Below are positions 7,570 through 16,095 of a stretch of DNA of 64,000 nucleotides, piece by piece (the first letter of the stretch is position 1; every line of letters begins with the position of its first letter). A program made the translations under genes and the position numbers. The notes under the pieces were generated by a model. The model ran no database searches. It was not told where the DNA came from and worked only from the letters and a program-made list of their open reading frames with translations. Origin of the DNA: Psychrobacter alimentarius. Its GTDB lineage: Bacteria > Pseudomonadota > Gammaproteobacteria > Pseudomonadales > Moraxellaceae. The stretch spans positions 2,790,001-2,854,000 of the forward strand of contig NZ_CP014945.1 in assembly GCF_001606025.1 (NCBI RefSeq), read 5' to 3'.

Positions 7570-8436
7570 TCAAAGGGCGTTGAGTGGTACTTTTAGATAA
7601 CGCACACCATTGGCTTCTGGATCTGGTAAGTGACCTGCATCAATATTGACTTGTACCGCTGGAATAATTAAGCGAGGCATCTCCAAAGTCGCATCGCGGC
7701 GCTCACGCATCTGCACAAACTCTGCTTCATTGATACCGTCTTTGACATGAATATTTCCCAGTTTTTGCGCAGCGACTGTGGTCGTCGGACAGTGCTTACG
7801 ACCTGCACTTGGATAGTCATGACACAGATATATTATCGTATCATCTGGCAGTGCCAATAGTTTTTGGATGGATTGATATAGGGTTTTGGCATCACCGCCT
7901 GGAAAATCACAACGAGCCGTCCCTACGTCAGGAGCAAATAAAGTGTCTCCGACGAAGACCACAGTTTTTTCTTCATCAGCCGCTATATAAGCAGTATCAG
8001 CCTGTGTATGCCCAGGCACATGCATCACTGTGATGAGGATATCACCAACCTTCAATGTATCACCATCATTGGTCAAAATATCAAATTGGCTCGCATCGGT
8101 ACGAAAACTGGTATCAAAATTAAAAATTTTCTTGAATGTTTTTTGCACTTCAGTGATATGCTGACCGATGACCAGTTGCCCACCGAGCGCCTCTTTGACA
8201 TGCATGGCCGCTGATAAATGATCAGCATGGGCATGGGTCTCTATGATGTAGAGCAGCTCCCAACCTTGTTCACGCACAAAATCGATAACCTCATCCACAC
8301 TTATGGAGCTGGTATGGCCTGACTTCGCATCGAAATCCAATACAGGATCGATAAGCGCACAAACTTGCTGCTGAGTATCCGCGAGTATATGAGTGTAGGT
8401 TTCTGTGTCACTATGTAAGAAAGAATGAACTTGCAT
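7570..8436 (-). CDS. MBL-fold hydrolase, ETHE1/Blh-type persulfide dioxygenase
   Basis: 288 aa. The metal site motif is HAHADH (about residues 66-71), with further ligands His in VPGHTQAD and Asp in FVGDTLF, and a late His in YLCHDY. The arrangement and the closing segment (ERRDATLEMPRLIIPAVQVN) match ETHE1/Blh proteins, non-haem iron enzymes that oxidise glutathione persulfide to sulfite. In Xylella and Agrobacterium Blh is fused to an N-terminal DUF442 sulfurtransferase; here that domain is absent and two free-standing DUF442 proteins lie nearby at 11114 and 11741. It diverges from a BigR-type repressor, which probably controls it. The ATG follows AAGAGG. Confidence 0.88.
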   Translation of the reverse strand: MQVHSFLHSDTETYTHILADTQQQVCALIDPVLDFDAKSGHTSSISVDEVIDFVREQGWELLYIIETHAHADHLSAAMHVKEALGGQLVIGQHITEVQKTFKKIFNFDTSFRTDASQFDILTNDGDTLKVGDILITVMHVPGHTQADTAYIAADEEKTVVFVGDTLFAPDVGTARCDFPGGDAKTLYQSIQKLLALPDDTIIYLCHDYPSAGRKHCPTTTVAAQKLGNIHVKDGINEAEFVQMRERRDATLEMPRLIIPAVQVNIDAGHLPDPEANGVRYLKVPLNAL

Positions 8437-8530
8437 GGCAGCCTCTTTACTTTTAAACGATATATTAATTTTTAAGAGCGTATTATGTATGATATGGGGT
8501 TTTAATCGAGATTATTTGCCCTACTCTTTT

Positions 8531-8605
8531 TCTTTACACAGACCAATATAACTTTTCTTTACACAGACCAATATAACTTTTCTTTACACAGACCAATATA
8601 ACCAT
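8531..8605. repeat. Three tandem copies of a 25-bp repeat
   Basis: Copies start at 8531, 8556 and 8581. The shared core is TTTACACAGACCAATATAAC and the copies are identical over the unit apart from the last few bases. They lie in the divergent promoter region between blh and bigR. There are no spacers, so this is not a CRISPR. They could be a recent slippage duplication or repeated operator sites. Confidence 0.95.
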
Positions 8606-8660
8606 CAATAAACATTTTATCAATTTATATAATGTAAAAAACAATAACTTGCTGTCACAC

Positions 8661-8680
8661 TGAATATCATTGATAATTCA
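8661..8680. promoter_or_regulatory. Candidate BigR/ArsR operator (imperfect palindrome)
   Basis: TGAATATCATTGATAATTCA is an imperfect inverted repeat with TGAAT/ATTCA ends and AT-rich centre, of the size bound by ArsR-family dimers. It lies about 50-70 bp before the likely bigR start. No binding data; inferred from form and place. Confidence 0.4.
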
Positions 8681-8731
8681 ATATATTTTATTCACAAATC
8701 TGACATTTATACTCTACATAAGGAGCTCACT

Positions 8732-9124
8732 CTGTCTACTTCTACTTCAGCATTGAGCAAATCCACTAATGGCACTAGTGATAACATACTGACCAACGCA
8801 GCAGATACCGTCCCTAAAGACCTCTCTGAACAAATGCGAAAGGCCTCGATGCAAGCCAGCCAATTACTAAAATCACTATCGCACCCTGATCGCTTATTGC
8901 TTTTATGTCAGCTGACGCAAGGTGAATTTTGTGTCAGTGAGCTTGAGAACTTAGTCGGTGTTGGTCAACCAAGCTTATCACAGCAACTGGGTATCTTACG
9001 TAAAGATGAGCTGGTCAAGACTCGCCGCGATGGTAAGCAGGTTTACTATAGCATCGCCAGTGATGATGCGTTTGCAGTGCTACAGTTATTATACGAACGC
9101 TTTTGTGCCAAAACAGCTGAATAG
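8732..9124 (+). CDS. bigR: ArsR-family persulfide-sensing repressor (BigR/SqrR type)
   Basis: 130 aa if read from CTG at 8732. The winged helix-turn-helix includes CVSELENLVGVGQPSLSQQL and the wing TRRDGKQVYYS. Numbering from the TTG at 8753, Cys52 and Cys118 are 66 residues apart, the same spacing as the redox pair of BigR (42/108) and SqrR (41/107), which form a disulfide or tetrasulfide with persulfides and release DNA. An extra Cys60 lies between. No ATG serves the gene: the only good ribosome site, AAGGAG at 8720-8725, sits six bases before CTG 8732, while TTG 8753 is 27 bases away. It diverges from blh-trxC and precedes sulP. The symbol follows this cysteine signature and context. Confidence 0.85.
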   Translation: MSTSTSALSKSTNGTSDNILTNAADTVPKDLSEQMRKASMQASQLLKSLSHPDRLLLLCQLTQGEFCVSELENLVGVGQPSLSQQLGILRKDELVKTRRDGKQVYYSIASDDAFAVLQLLYERFCAKTAE

Positions 9125-9179
9125 CTTGTTTACTTAAGGTTTGAACGTAATTCATTTTTTATTGTGATGACATATTATT

Positions 9180-10889
9180 ATGCCTTCTATATTGGCTCGT
9201 CTGATTCCTGCTTGGTTGCGCCAGTACCAACCCTCTACCCTGCCAACTGATATTATCGCAGGCTTGGTGGTTGGCGTGTTGGTCATTCCCCAAAGCTTAG
9301 GTTATGCAGTACTGGCAGGATTGCCACCTGTTTATGGGCTGTATGCAGCAATCGTACCGGTGATTGTTTATGCTTGGATCGGCTCAAGTAGCGTTCAAGC
9401 AGTCGGGCCTGTTGCGATCACTGCTATTATGACTGCCAGTAGTTTGCACCCTTATGCATCACAAGGTGTTCAGCAATATGCACTCATGGCAAGTTTGCTA
9501 TCATTGATGGTCGGTACGCTATTGTGGTTGGCAGGTCGGCTCAAGCTTGGCTGGATCATGCAATTCATCAGTCGCGGGGTATCTGCTGGTTTTATTAGTG
9601 GCGCTGCCGTATTGATTTTTATCAGTCAGTTAAAATACGTGACGGCTATTCCGATCGCAGGCAATGGCTTAATCGGTTATTTATCAAGTATGCAGATGTA
9701 TGCGCGCCAGCTGCATCCGCTGACACTCTTAATCGGTGTGATCGCTTTTATGCTCTTGGTTGCCAATCGCTACGGTAGTAAATGGGTGTGGCAATCTTGG
9801 CTATCATCATCCTATGCCAAATGGGCCGAGCGCTTATTTCCACTTATCCTATTGGTCATTGCCATCGTCCTGAGCATCGGCCTGCATTGGTCCACAAAAG
9901 GCGTGGCGACTATTGGTAGTATTCCGCAAGGCCTCCCTACCTTTACTTTACCTTATGTACCAAACTTCGATGAAGTGCTCGATTTGCTACCTGGTGCGGG
10001 GCTGATGGCCTTGATTATCTTTGTTTCAAGCAGCTCGGTTGCCAACAACTATGCGCGTCTGCGCGGTGAGTCCTTTGATGCCAATCGCGAGCTGACTGGC
10101 TTAGGGCTGGCCAATATGGCAGGTGGATTTTTCCAAAGCTTTGCCGTCGCTGGCGGATTTTCGCGAACGGCCATCAATTCAGATTCAGGTGCCAAAACAC
10201 CAGTGGCAAGTCTAGTGACAGTGCTAGTCATGATCGCCGCTTTGATTGCTTTTGGTAATGCATTGGCACCCCTGCCCTACGCTTTATTGGGCGCCACCAT
10301 CATGGCTTCTATTATTAGTCTGATTGATGTGGCAACGTTGCAGGCTGCATGGCAACGTGATCGCCTAGATGCCGCAAGCTTTATGTCAGCATTCGTGGGA
10401 GTATTGATATTTGGTCTCAATACAGGTTTGGTCATCGGTCTTATGGTGTCTTTTGCAAGCTTAATTTGGCAATCAAGCAAGCCGCACGTTGCCATTGTTG
10501 GTCAATTGGCAGGGACTGGTCATTTTCGCAACATTAACCGCCATAACGTGGTGACCTTTAGCAACCTATTGATGTTACGTATCGATGAGAGTATATTTTT
10601 TGGTAATAGTGAGTCTGTCCATCACCGCGTCGTCCAAGCCACTCGCCAGTATCCAGACGCCCATGAGATTGTTCTGATTATGTCAGCGGTCAATCACATT
10701 GATCTGACAGGACAAGAGATGCTCATCAGCCTCAATAAAGAGCTACTGAGTCAAAATAAGCACCTGAATTTTAGTTTTATCAAAGGGCCTGTGATGGATA
10801 TTATTGAAAATACCCCCATTATTACAGAGCTGTCAGGCCATGTGTATTTAAGTACTATGGATGCGGTGGATGCGCTTAAAGACATTTAA
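9180..10889 (+). CDS. SulP-family anion transporter with STAS domain
   Basis: 569 aa. The first about 420 residues hold 10-14 membrane helices with the SulP signature region near residues 20-100 (IAGLVVGVLVIPQSLGYAVL, then GLPPVYGLYAAIVPVIVYAW). A cytosolic STAS domain occupies about 440-560 (FSNLLMLRIDESIFFGNSES ... VNHIDLTGQEML). SulP proteins move sulfate, bicarbonate or other anions; next to a persulfide dioxygenase the likely cargo is sulfite or sulfate, as in BigR operons that include a sulfite exporter. This is inference. The ATG at 9180 lies 55 bp after bigR, so the two are probably co-transcribed. The ribosome site is weak. Confidence 0.93.
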   Translation: MPSILARLIPAWLRQYQPSTLPTDIIAGLVVGVLVIPQSLGYAVLAGLPPVYGLYAAIVPVIVYAWIGSSSVQAVGPVAITAIMTASSLHPYASQGVQQYALMASLLSLMVGTLLWLAGRLKLGWIMQFISRGVSAGFISGAAVLIFISQLKYVTAIPIAGNGLIGYLSSMQMYARQLHPLTLLIGVIAFMLLVANRYGSKWVWQSWLSSSYAKWAERLFPLILLVIAIVLSIGLHWSTKGVATIGSIPQGLPTFTLPYVPNFDEVLDLLPGAGLMALIIFVSSSSVANNYARLRGESFDANRELTGLGLANMAGGFFQSFAVAGGFSRTAINSDSGAKTPVASLVTVLVMIAALIAFGNALAPLPYALLGATIMASIISLIDVATLQAAWQRDRLDAASFMSAFVGVLIFGLNTGLVIGLMVSFASLIWQSSKPHVAIVGQLAGTGHFRNINRHNVVTFSNLLMLRIDESIFFGNSESVHHRVVQATRQYPDAHEIVLIMSAVNHIDLTGQEMLISLNKELLSQNKHLNFSFIKGPVMDIIENTPIITELSGHVYLSTMDAVDALKDI

Positions 10890-11113
10890 AATTTTTATAA
10901 ACCTCATGTTGTTAAATTCTTAAGAATTATTATTGTCTGTGACAAAATACCGATATCATGCCAGCTGTGTTATGCTAAATCCTTATAAGCTTTAGACATA
11001 ATGGACTTAAGAAAATCGTACTGAAAGATAGTAGCCAATAACCTTAGAAAATCGCTATTAGTTACCTCGTTCTTGAGTCAAATGCCTCTTCATATACGCG
11101 AATGACCTTACTT

Positions 11114-11440
11114 ATGACTGACAATTTAACGATTTACAAGCAAATTTACCCAAGCCAATGTCTCAAAATTGCGGAACTTGGCTATCGCTCCGTGCTCAAT
11201 ATACGCCCTGATGCCGAAACAGAAACTCAGCCAAATAGCGTTGACTTTAGTCATGCCACTAAAGAAGCCAACTTGACTTATCATTATCTGCCCTTCGATG
11301 ATGAGCGTCTGAGTATGGCCACTGTTGAGCAGTTTGCCGCGTTTTATCGTTCAATGCCAAAACCCATCTTGATGTTTTGTGGCACGGGTGCTCGCGCCAA
11401 ATTACTGTATCAAAGCGCATTGATGCAAGGGTTACTATAA
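11114..11440 (+). CDS. DUF442/TIGR01244-family sulfurtransferase, copy 1
   Basis: 108 aa from ATG 11114 (an in-frame ATG at 11102 is also possible). The fold is dual-specificity-phosphatase-like: YRSVLNIRPDAE early and the cysteine loop MFCGTGARA near residues 90-98, where Cys is the sulfur carrier in this family. It corresponds to the N-terminal domain of fused Blh proteins. The usual loop is C-x-x-G-x-R-S; here it ends in Ala rather than Ser. It lies 224 bp after sulP in the same direction, so it may belong to the same sulfur regulon. Confidence 0.85.
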   Translation: MTDNLTIYKQIYPSQCLKIAELGYRSVLNIRPDAETETQPNSVDFSHATKEANLTYHYLPFDDERLSMATVEQFAAFYRSMPKPILMFCGTGARAKLLYQSALMQGLL

Positions 11441-11740
11441 TCACTCTATTTTAAAAAGCATACGGTTCTACTGAGGCAACTGTCCTTGTCGCCTCTGGCA
11501 TTCTTGCAAGCAGCCAGCAACGATATTTATCTCTATAGAATATGATAATCGTACGTGCTGCTTTTATCTTGGATTGGATATAGAAAAGTTGAGTATAAAG
11601 GCTACGGTCACGGCTGAGACAATGTTGTCTGTTGTTTACGTTCTTTGCCTTTAGAAAATAACCCATTTCACTTATGCTTGGACATTGTGCTTTTATATCA
11701 ACCTATCTCTTCCTACTATAGAAAATAATAAGGATCACTT
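11441..11740. other. Intergenic region with partial copy of the dispersed repeat
   Basis: 300 bp without a gene. Around 11555-11585 a segment GTGCTGCTTTTATCTTGGAT resembles the end of the repeat family described at 21344. A promoter for the gene at 11741 is expected before 11735 (AATAAGGATCACTT ribosome site). Nothing else is seen. Confidence 0.4.
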
Positions 11741-12073
11741 ATGAGTCATCAAGTCAGTTTTACTGGACAAATCACCCCAGACCAAGTACCGATGATCGCC
11801 GAAAATGGTTTTAAAACCATCATCAATAACCGTCCAGATGGTGAAGAGCCAAATCAACCGACCAGCGCTGAGATTGAAGCGGCTGCTAAAGAAGCTGGCC
11901 TTGCTTATAAAGAGATTTCTTTTGCGGGTAATGAGCTTAATCAAACCCACGTTGAAGCATTTGCAGACTTTTTTAACCAAGCCGAGCAGCCCATGCTTAT
12001 CTTTTGCCGCACAGGTAATCGCTCAAATGGTATCTATGCAGCCGCTAAGCAAATGGATTTGTTAGACGACTAA
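11741..12073 (+). CDS. DUF442/TIGR01244-family sulfurtransferase, copy 2
   Basis: 110 aa. It opens ITPDQVPMIAENGFKTIINN, then RPDGEEPNQPT, and holds the complete catalytic loop IFCRTGNRS near residues 87-95, with Cys as the expected sulfur acceptor. It is a better match to the family than copy 1, with which it is only moderately alike. The ATG follows AATAAGGATCACTT. It ends in a strong terminator. With blh on the other side of the locus, the split proteins could together do what fused Blh does: pass and oxidise persulfide sulfur. Confidence 0.9.
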   Translation: MSHQVSFTGQITPDQVPMIAENGFKTIINNRPDGEEPNQPTSAEIEAAAKEAGLAYKEISFAGNELNQTHVEAFADFFNQAEQPMLIFCRTGNRSNGIYAAAKQMDLLDD

Positions 12074-12100
12074 TATAGTACTAAAAAACATATCATCGCT

Positions 12101-12138
12101 AAAAAACGCCCGTCCAGATTTTGGATGGGCGCTTTTTT
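12101..12138. terminator. Bidirectional terminator
   Basis: Stem AAAAAACGCCCGTCCA pairs with TGGATGGGCGCTTTTTT across a short loop. It serves the sulfurtransferase gene on the plus strand and the secreted-protein operon on the minus strand. Confidence 0.9.
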
Positions 12139-12166
12139 ATACTTAAAATAGTATTACGATCTTTTA

Positions 12167-12994
12167 TTAATAGATATCTTTCAATGGATAATTATCAGGC
12201 TGTATGTAGCCTTTGTCTTTTCGATACTTGAGATAATAAACACTGTCTTTATAATTTTTACCTTTGTTATAGCCATTAATCGTTAATTTTAGAGGGTAAA
12301 ACCCGTTAACTGTTTTACTAGTATCAATTGCTAAGTCAGCACTTCTATCATTACAACGACGCTGCCCTTGACCGCCACAACTGTCTGAGCCATCGCTATT
12401 AAAACCTGCTCTAATCCAATTCTCCATTATACCGCGACCTTTTGGCGTCAATATGACAAAGCTTGTGCTGGTATAACCTTGATGCGTATCGCTATGCTCA
12501 TTCATAAAGCCCCACGTACTAGGGGCGAACTGCTTTAAATCCCAGCCACCTAACCCATAACCAGAACTTCCTGCATTCATATAAGGATTGGCCGACTCAA
12601 CTTGCCAACCTTCATTTTTAGGCTTTAAAACAAACATACCAACTAAGCCACTACTAGCATGACCGTGTAAAACTTTTTCACCATTCTCATCAAAGCTGAC
12701 ATCACCTGTAATCAATATATATAAGCGCTTGCCCTCATCAGTATCTATCACTTTCTGCCTATCAATATCGATACAATAACCCGCCATATATGGCTCATTC
12801 GTTACGCCATTTACTGAACCTGACGGTGCAATCACACCATGACACTGTAACGCTTCGTTATAAAGCGGATAGTAAGGCTTTAAGACATCCATCACGCTAT
12901 CAGCAGCAATTGTATGAGTGGCAAAGCCTAATGATCCAAAACTAAAAAGCAATCTTAAACTGATTGTTGATCTACATAATTTAGCGTACGCCAT
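12167..12994 (-). CDS. Secreted protein of unknown family, paralogue 3 of 3
   Basis: 275 aa with an N-terminal signal peptide (hydrophobic core LRLLFSFGSLGFATHTIAA). Shared blocks with its two neighbours: KPYYPLYNEALQCHGVIA, GYCIDIDRQ, DTDEGKRLYILITGDVSF, LVGMFVLKP, a NAGSSGYGL turn, STWGFMNEHSD, and GFYPLKLTINGY near the end. Two early Cys (in QCHG and GYC) and a late pair (CGGQGQRRC) probably form disulfides. I do not recognise the family; the order of strand-like blocks suggests a beta-rich periplasmic or secreted domain. The ATG at 12994 follows GAGG. It is the last gene of a three-gene tandem array, 21 bp after paralogue 2. Confidence 0.85.
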   Translation of the reverse strand: MAYAKLCRSTISLRLLFSFGSLGFATHTIAADSVMDVLKPYYPLYNEALQCHGVIAPSGSVNGVTNEPYMAGYCIDIDRQKVIDTDEGKRLYILITGDVSFDENGEKVLHGHASSGLVGMFVLKPKNEGWQVESANPYMNAGSSGYGLGGWDLKQFAPSTWGFMNEHSDTHQGYTSTSFVILTPKGRGIMENWIRAGFNSDGSDSCGGQGQRRCNDRSADLAIDTSKTVNGFYPLKLTINGYNKGKNYKDSVYYLKYRKDKGYIQPDNYPLKDIY

Positions 12995-13015
12995 ACATAC
13001 CTCAATTGAATAACA

Positions 13016-13861
13016 TCAGTGTAATGGATAGTTTTTAGGCGCTTGATAGCCCTTTTTTAGCTCGTAGTTTATTTTGTAGACCTGATTTTTATAGGTCTTT
13101 TTTTCCGTTCCTTTATGGTTATATTCATAGCCATTAACCGTTATTTCCAATGGGTAAAAACCATTAACAACTATCGTCTTATCGATGCCAAGTTTCGCTT
13201 TAATCCATGCACAGTAATCTATATTCTTATCTTTACTACAACCCGATGGTGCGAATGGATTGTTTTCCATGGTCACTTTTGCCGTAATATGACTGTCTGT
13301 CACCTTTTTTGACTCAGCGTCTGGTGCTAACAATATATATTCAGAAAACGAAGCACTACCATGGGAGTCGCTATGAATATTGATAAAACCCCACAAATTA
13401 GGAGCGATCTTTATGAGCTTCCAATCTTTTAAGCCCTGACCAGAGCTGCCTGCATTCATCGCAGGCTTGGCATATTCCACTTCCCAGCTATCACCTTTTG
13501 GCTTTAAAACAAACATGCCGACCAGTCCAGTGTCAGCATGAGAACCAGAATCATTTCCGCCTTCTTCATGAAATGATACATCTCCAATAACTAATATATA
13601 TAAACGTTTGCCTTGCTTCGTTTGTACTTGCAATTGCCTATCCACTTTAATGCAGTATCCACTTTTTAGGTAGACACCTTCATCAATTGTAGAGCCATTA
13701 TTAGCAATAATACCTCGGCACTGTTTAATCTCATTGTAGATAGGATAGTATTTATCTAGAATTTCATTAACGCTCTTTGCTGAGGCAATATTTGATAAGC
13801 TTACAAATGCTATCGTACCAATAGCACTTAAGATTATTTTCAATAATGTAGGATTTGTCAT
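13016..13861 (-). CDS. Secreted protein of unknown family, paralogue 2 of 3
   Basis: 281 aa with a clear signal peptide ending near NIASA (residues 25-29). It keeps the family blocks: DKYYPIYNEIKQCRGIIA, GYCIKVDRQ, GKRLYILVIGDVSF, LVGMFVLKP, NAGSSGQGL, NLWGFINIHSDSHG and GFYPLEITVNGYE. The late Cys pair is in CSKDKNIDYC. Differences from paralogue 3 gather in the loop after the LTP/LAP strand and near the C-terminus. It lies 54 bp after paralogue 1 and 21 bp before paralogue 3, so the three are probably one transcript. Function unknown. Confidence 0.85.
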   Translation of the reverse strand: MTNPTLLKIILSAIGTIAFVSLSNIASAKSVNEILDKYYPIYNEIKQCRGIIANNGSTIDEGVYLKSGYCIKVDRQLQVQTKQGKRLYILVIGDVSFHEEGGNDSGSHADTGLVGMFVLKPKGDSWEVEYAKPAMNAGSSGQGLKDWKLIKIAPNLWGFINIHSDSHGSASFSEYILLAPDAESKKVTDSHITAKVTMENNPFAPSGCSKDKNIDYCAWIKAKLGIDKTIVVNGFYPLEITVNGYEYNHKGTEKKTYKNQVYKINYELKKGYQAPKNYPLH

Positions 13862-13915
13862 GCTTTCTCTTATTTTAATGGGTCAACTTTCACGTCTATC
13901 AATAATCCAACTCAT

Positions 13916-14785
13916 CTAGCTTTCTGAGCCTATAGGATAGCTAGCAGGAATTTGATAACCTTTACCTTTTTTATAATAAAAGCGATAGCGTGAATTTTTA
14001 TAAACCTTATTATCTTTTCGACCGTTAACGGTAAATCTTAAAGGATAAAAACCATCAACAACCTTACTCGTATCAATCGGCTGGAGTTTGGCTTTAATAT
14101 CATCGCAGACCTGTTTTATCGCATCGTTACAAAGATCAGTATAAGCACTATAGTTACTGTTACTGATGGTGCTTTTTATAATATTTTGCCCATTAGGCGT
14201 TAATATAACCAAACGGGTTTCTGTATAACCTAAATACTCATAACCATCCTCATTTACAAAGCCCCAGGTGTTGGGAGCAAAGCGCATCAACTTCCAATCA
14301 CGTAGTCCCATACCTTGTGGACCCGCACTCATAATAGGACTTGCCGATTCTACTTCCCAGTCGTTGCCATTTGGCTTTAAAACAAACATACCTACCAAGC
14401 CTGGATAAAAGAGGGCATCATTAACGTCTATCAGTCCATCATCGTGCTCACCAAACTTAATATCGCCAGTGACTAATATATAAAGTCGTTTGCCTCTATC
14501 GGTATCGACCATAACTTGACGATCTATCTCAACACAATAACCAGCTTTGTTATCACTATTAGAGAAAACACCATAAGAATGTGAATCAACTATCACACTT
14601 TGGCAATGAAGTTTCTTATTATCATGCGGATAATAAGGTTTTAAGGTATTAGCTATAAGGCTTTTGTTCGATATAGGGGTATTGGTTTTAGGTATGTTCG
14701 CGAATGCGTGGCTACCAAAAAACATATAACCAATAGTGGCTACTAATGTTAGGTACTTTAAAGTCAATTTTTTCAGATAAGGCAA
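13916..14785 (-). CDS. Secreted protein of unknown family, paralogue 1 of 3
   Basis: 289 aa, first gene of the array. The signal peptide runs to about residue 29 (YMFFGSHAFA). Family blocks: KPYYPHDNKKLHCQSVIV, GYCVEIDRQ, DTDRGKRLYILVTGDIKF, LVGMFVLKP, SAGPQGMGL, NTWGFVNEDG, GFYPLRFTVNGR. It has the late Cys pair in CNDAIKQVC. It is somewhat longer at the N-terminus of the mature part. The 222 bp upstream should hold the operon promoter; no recognised operator is visible. Confidence 0.85.
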   Translation of the reverse strand: MPYLKKLTLKYLTLVATIGYMFFGSHAFANIPKTNTPISNKSLIANTLKPYYPHDNKKLHCQSVIVDSHSYGVFSNSDNKAGYCVEIDRQVMVDTDRGKRLYILVTGDIKFGEHDDGLIDVNDALFYPGLVGMFVLKPNGNDWEVESASPIMSAGPQGMGLRDWKLMRFAPNTWGFVNEDGYEYLGYTETRLVILTPNGQNIIKSTISNSNYSAYTDLCNDAIKQVCDDIKAKLQPIDTSKVVDGFYPLRFTVNGRKDNKVYKNSRYRFYYKKGKGYQIPASYPIGSES

Positions 14786-15007
14786 AACAGGCTCCTTTCA
14801 CTATCCTTTTATCATTAATCAGTTTATCTATAGTTCAGACAATAAATTTTACTAAACATACGTTAACTAATATAGTTTGACAAGTAGTAAATCATTTTGC
14901 GAAGAAGAACACTTGTTTCCTAAAATCAATACCACATTTATCGTAGCCTCCAAACAAGTTTGACGGCATACTACAATGCTACTCTCTCAAAAATATAGGA
15001 TGCGACT

Positions 15008-15751
15008 GTGCAAAAACCACTATTGATCATCGGTAATAAAAACTACTCCTCTTGGTCATTGCGAGCATGGCTACTCTTAAAAGTCTTTGAGATTGAGTTT
15101 GAGGAGCAGCCCATCGAGCTGTTTGATTCGTCAGCCTCGCCCATACTTAACGAGCATGCGCCAACGGGTAAAGTACCCGTACTCGTCTGCGGTCAAGGCG
15201 ATCAAAAAGTCACCGTTTGGGACACGTTAGCGATTGCCATTTATGCCAATAGTTTTTTGACAGACACAGACATTTGGACAGGAAACCTTAAATCTGAGGT
15301 AAATAAGGGCGACAATCGTCATAGAATAGATAGCGCTTACTGCCAAAGTATCGTGGCAGAGATGCATTCAGGGATGACAGGTATTCGTAATGAGATGCCA
15401 ATGAATATCCGAGCGACAGCTAAGATACAACCAAGCAGCGCTTGCTTAGCAGATATCGCCCGTATTGAAGCCATCTTTGCTGATTGCTTAAAAAACCGCT
15501 CATCAGACAGCTACCTATTTGGATGTTTTACGGTTGCCGATGCTTTTTTTGCCCCTGTGGTTCTACGTTTACAAACCTACGCCAAAGCTTCTGGATTAAC
15601 GTTACAACCAACGACTCAGCAGTATTGTCAGATGATGATAAACAACCCGCACATGGACACTTGGATCAAAACTGCTTTAAAAGAGACGCGGATTATTACA
15701 GAAGACGAGACAGGTAAGATCATTTCACTGGCTGGCGTATTAGCGAATTAA
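15008..15751 (+). CDS. Glutathione S-transferase family protein
   Basis: 247 aa, GTG start at 15008 after TAGGA. The N-terminal thioredoxin-like domain begins LLIIGNKNYSSWSLRAWLLL, where Ser of the NYSSWS block is the likely glutathione-activating residue; the cis-Pro motif is GKVPVL (about 57-62), and a VWDTLAI segment replaces the usual ESxAI. The helical C-terminal domain covers about 95-225. Members detoxify electrophiles or reduce peroxides; the substrate is unknown. The gene stands alone on the plus strand, 222 bp from the divergent secreted-protein operon. Confidence 0.88.
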   Translation: MQKPLLIIGNKNYSSWSLRAWLLLKVFEIEFEEQPIELFDSSASPILNEHAPTGKVPVLVCGQGDQKVTVWDTLAIAIYANSFLTDTDIWTGNLKSEVNKGDNRHRIDSAYCQSIVAEMHSGMTGIRNEMPMNIRATAKIQPSSACLADIARIEAIFADCLKNRSSDSYLFGCFTVADAFFAPVVLRLQTYAKASGLTLQPTTQQYCQMMINNPHMDTWIKTALKETRIITEDETGKIISLAGVLAN

Positions 15752-15780
15752 CCTTGTAAAAACACCATAAATTATGAGAT

Positions 15781-15863
15781 ATAGTCGCTCCAATATAAAA
15801 TAAATACAGTGCTGCCAACGTCATATTTTCTTGCTTGCTGTGCCTTTAGGCAGAGGCTACGAA
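15781..15863 (-). repeat. Dispersed intergenic repeat, copy C
   Basis: Read on the minus strand it matches the copy at 21344-21425 closely: GTAGCCTCTG, a short GC hairpin (CTAAAGGC / GGCACAG), AGCAAGCAAGAAAAT, then TGGCAGCACTGTATTTATTT and TATATTGGAGCGACTATA. It lies between gst and the BASS transporter gene. Confidence 0.85.
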
Positions 15864-16095
15864 CACATATCGTTGGCAGTCCATTATCATTGTTGTGCCT
15901 TTTTTATTTAGGATTAAAGATAGCAAAATGGACTACTGCGACAGTCTTAGTATTAGAAGACCCTTCTTGTCGTATGTTATTGTGTTTTGTAGCCCCTAAA
16001 GAACCTATAGGTAGCCGCTAAAAAATATCGTCACAAGGAATGTGAGTGATGTAAAAATCGTCCTAGCTTGAGTGTCATTTTACAAGGAATGTTTT
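15864..16095. other. Spacer before BASS transporter gene
   Basis: About 230 bp after the repeat copy. It has a short duplicated phrase CAAGGAATGT (16034 and 16083), the second forming the ribosome site of the next gene. No gene is seen. Confidence 0.4.

Noticed and set aside
8531..8605. Possible CRISPR array
   Set aside because: The three repeats are contiguous with no spacers and there are no cas genes.
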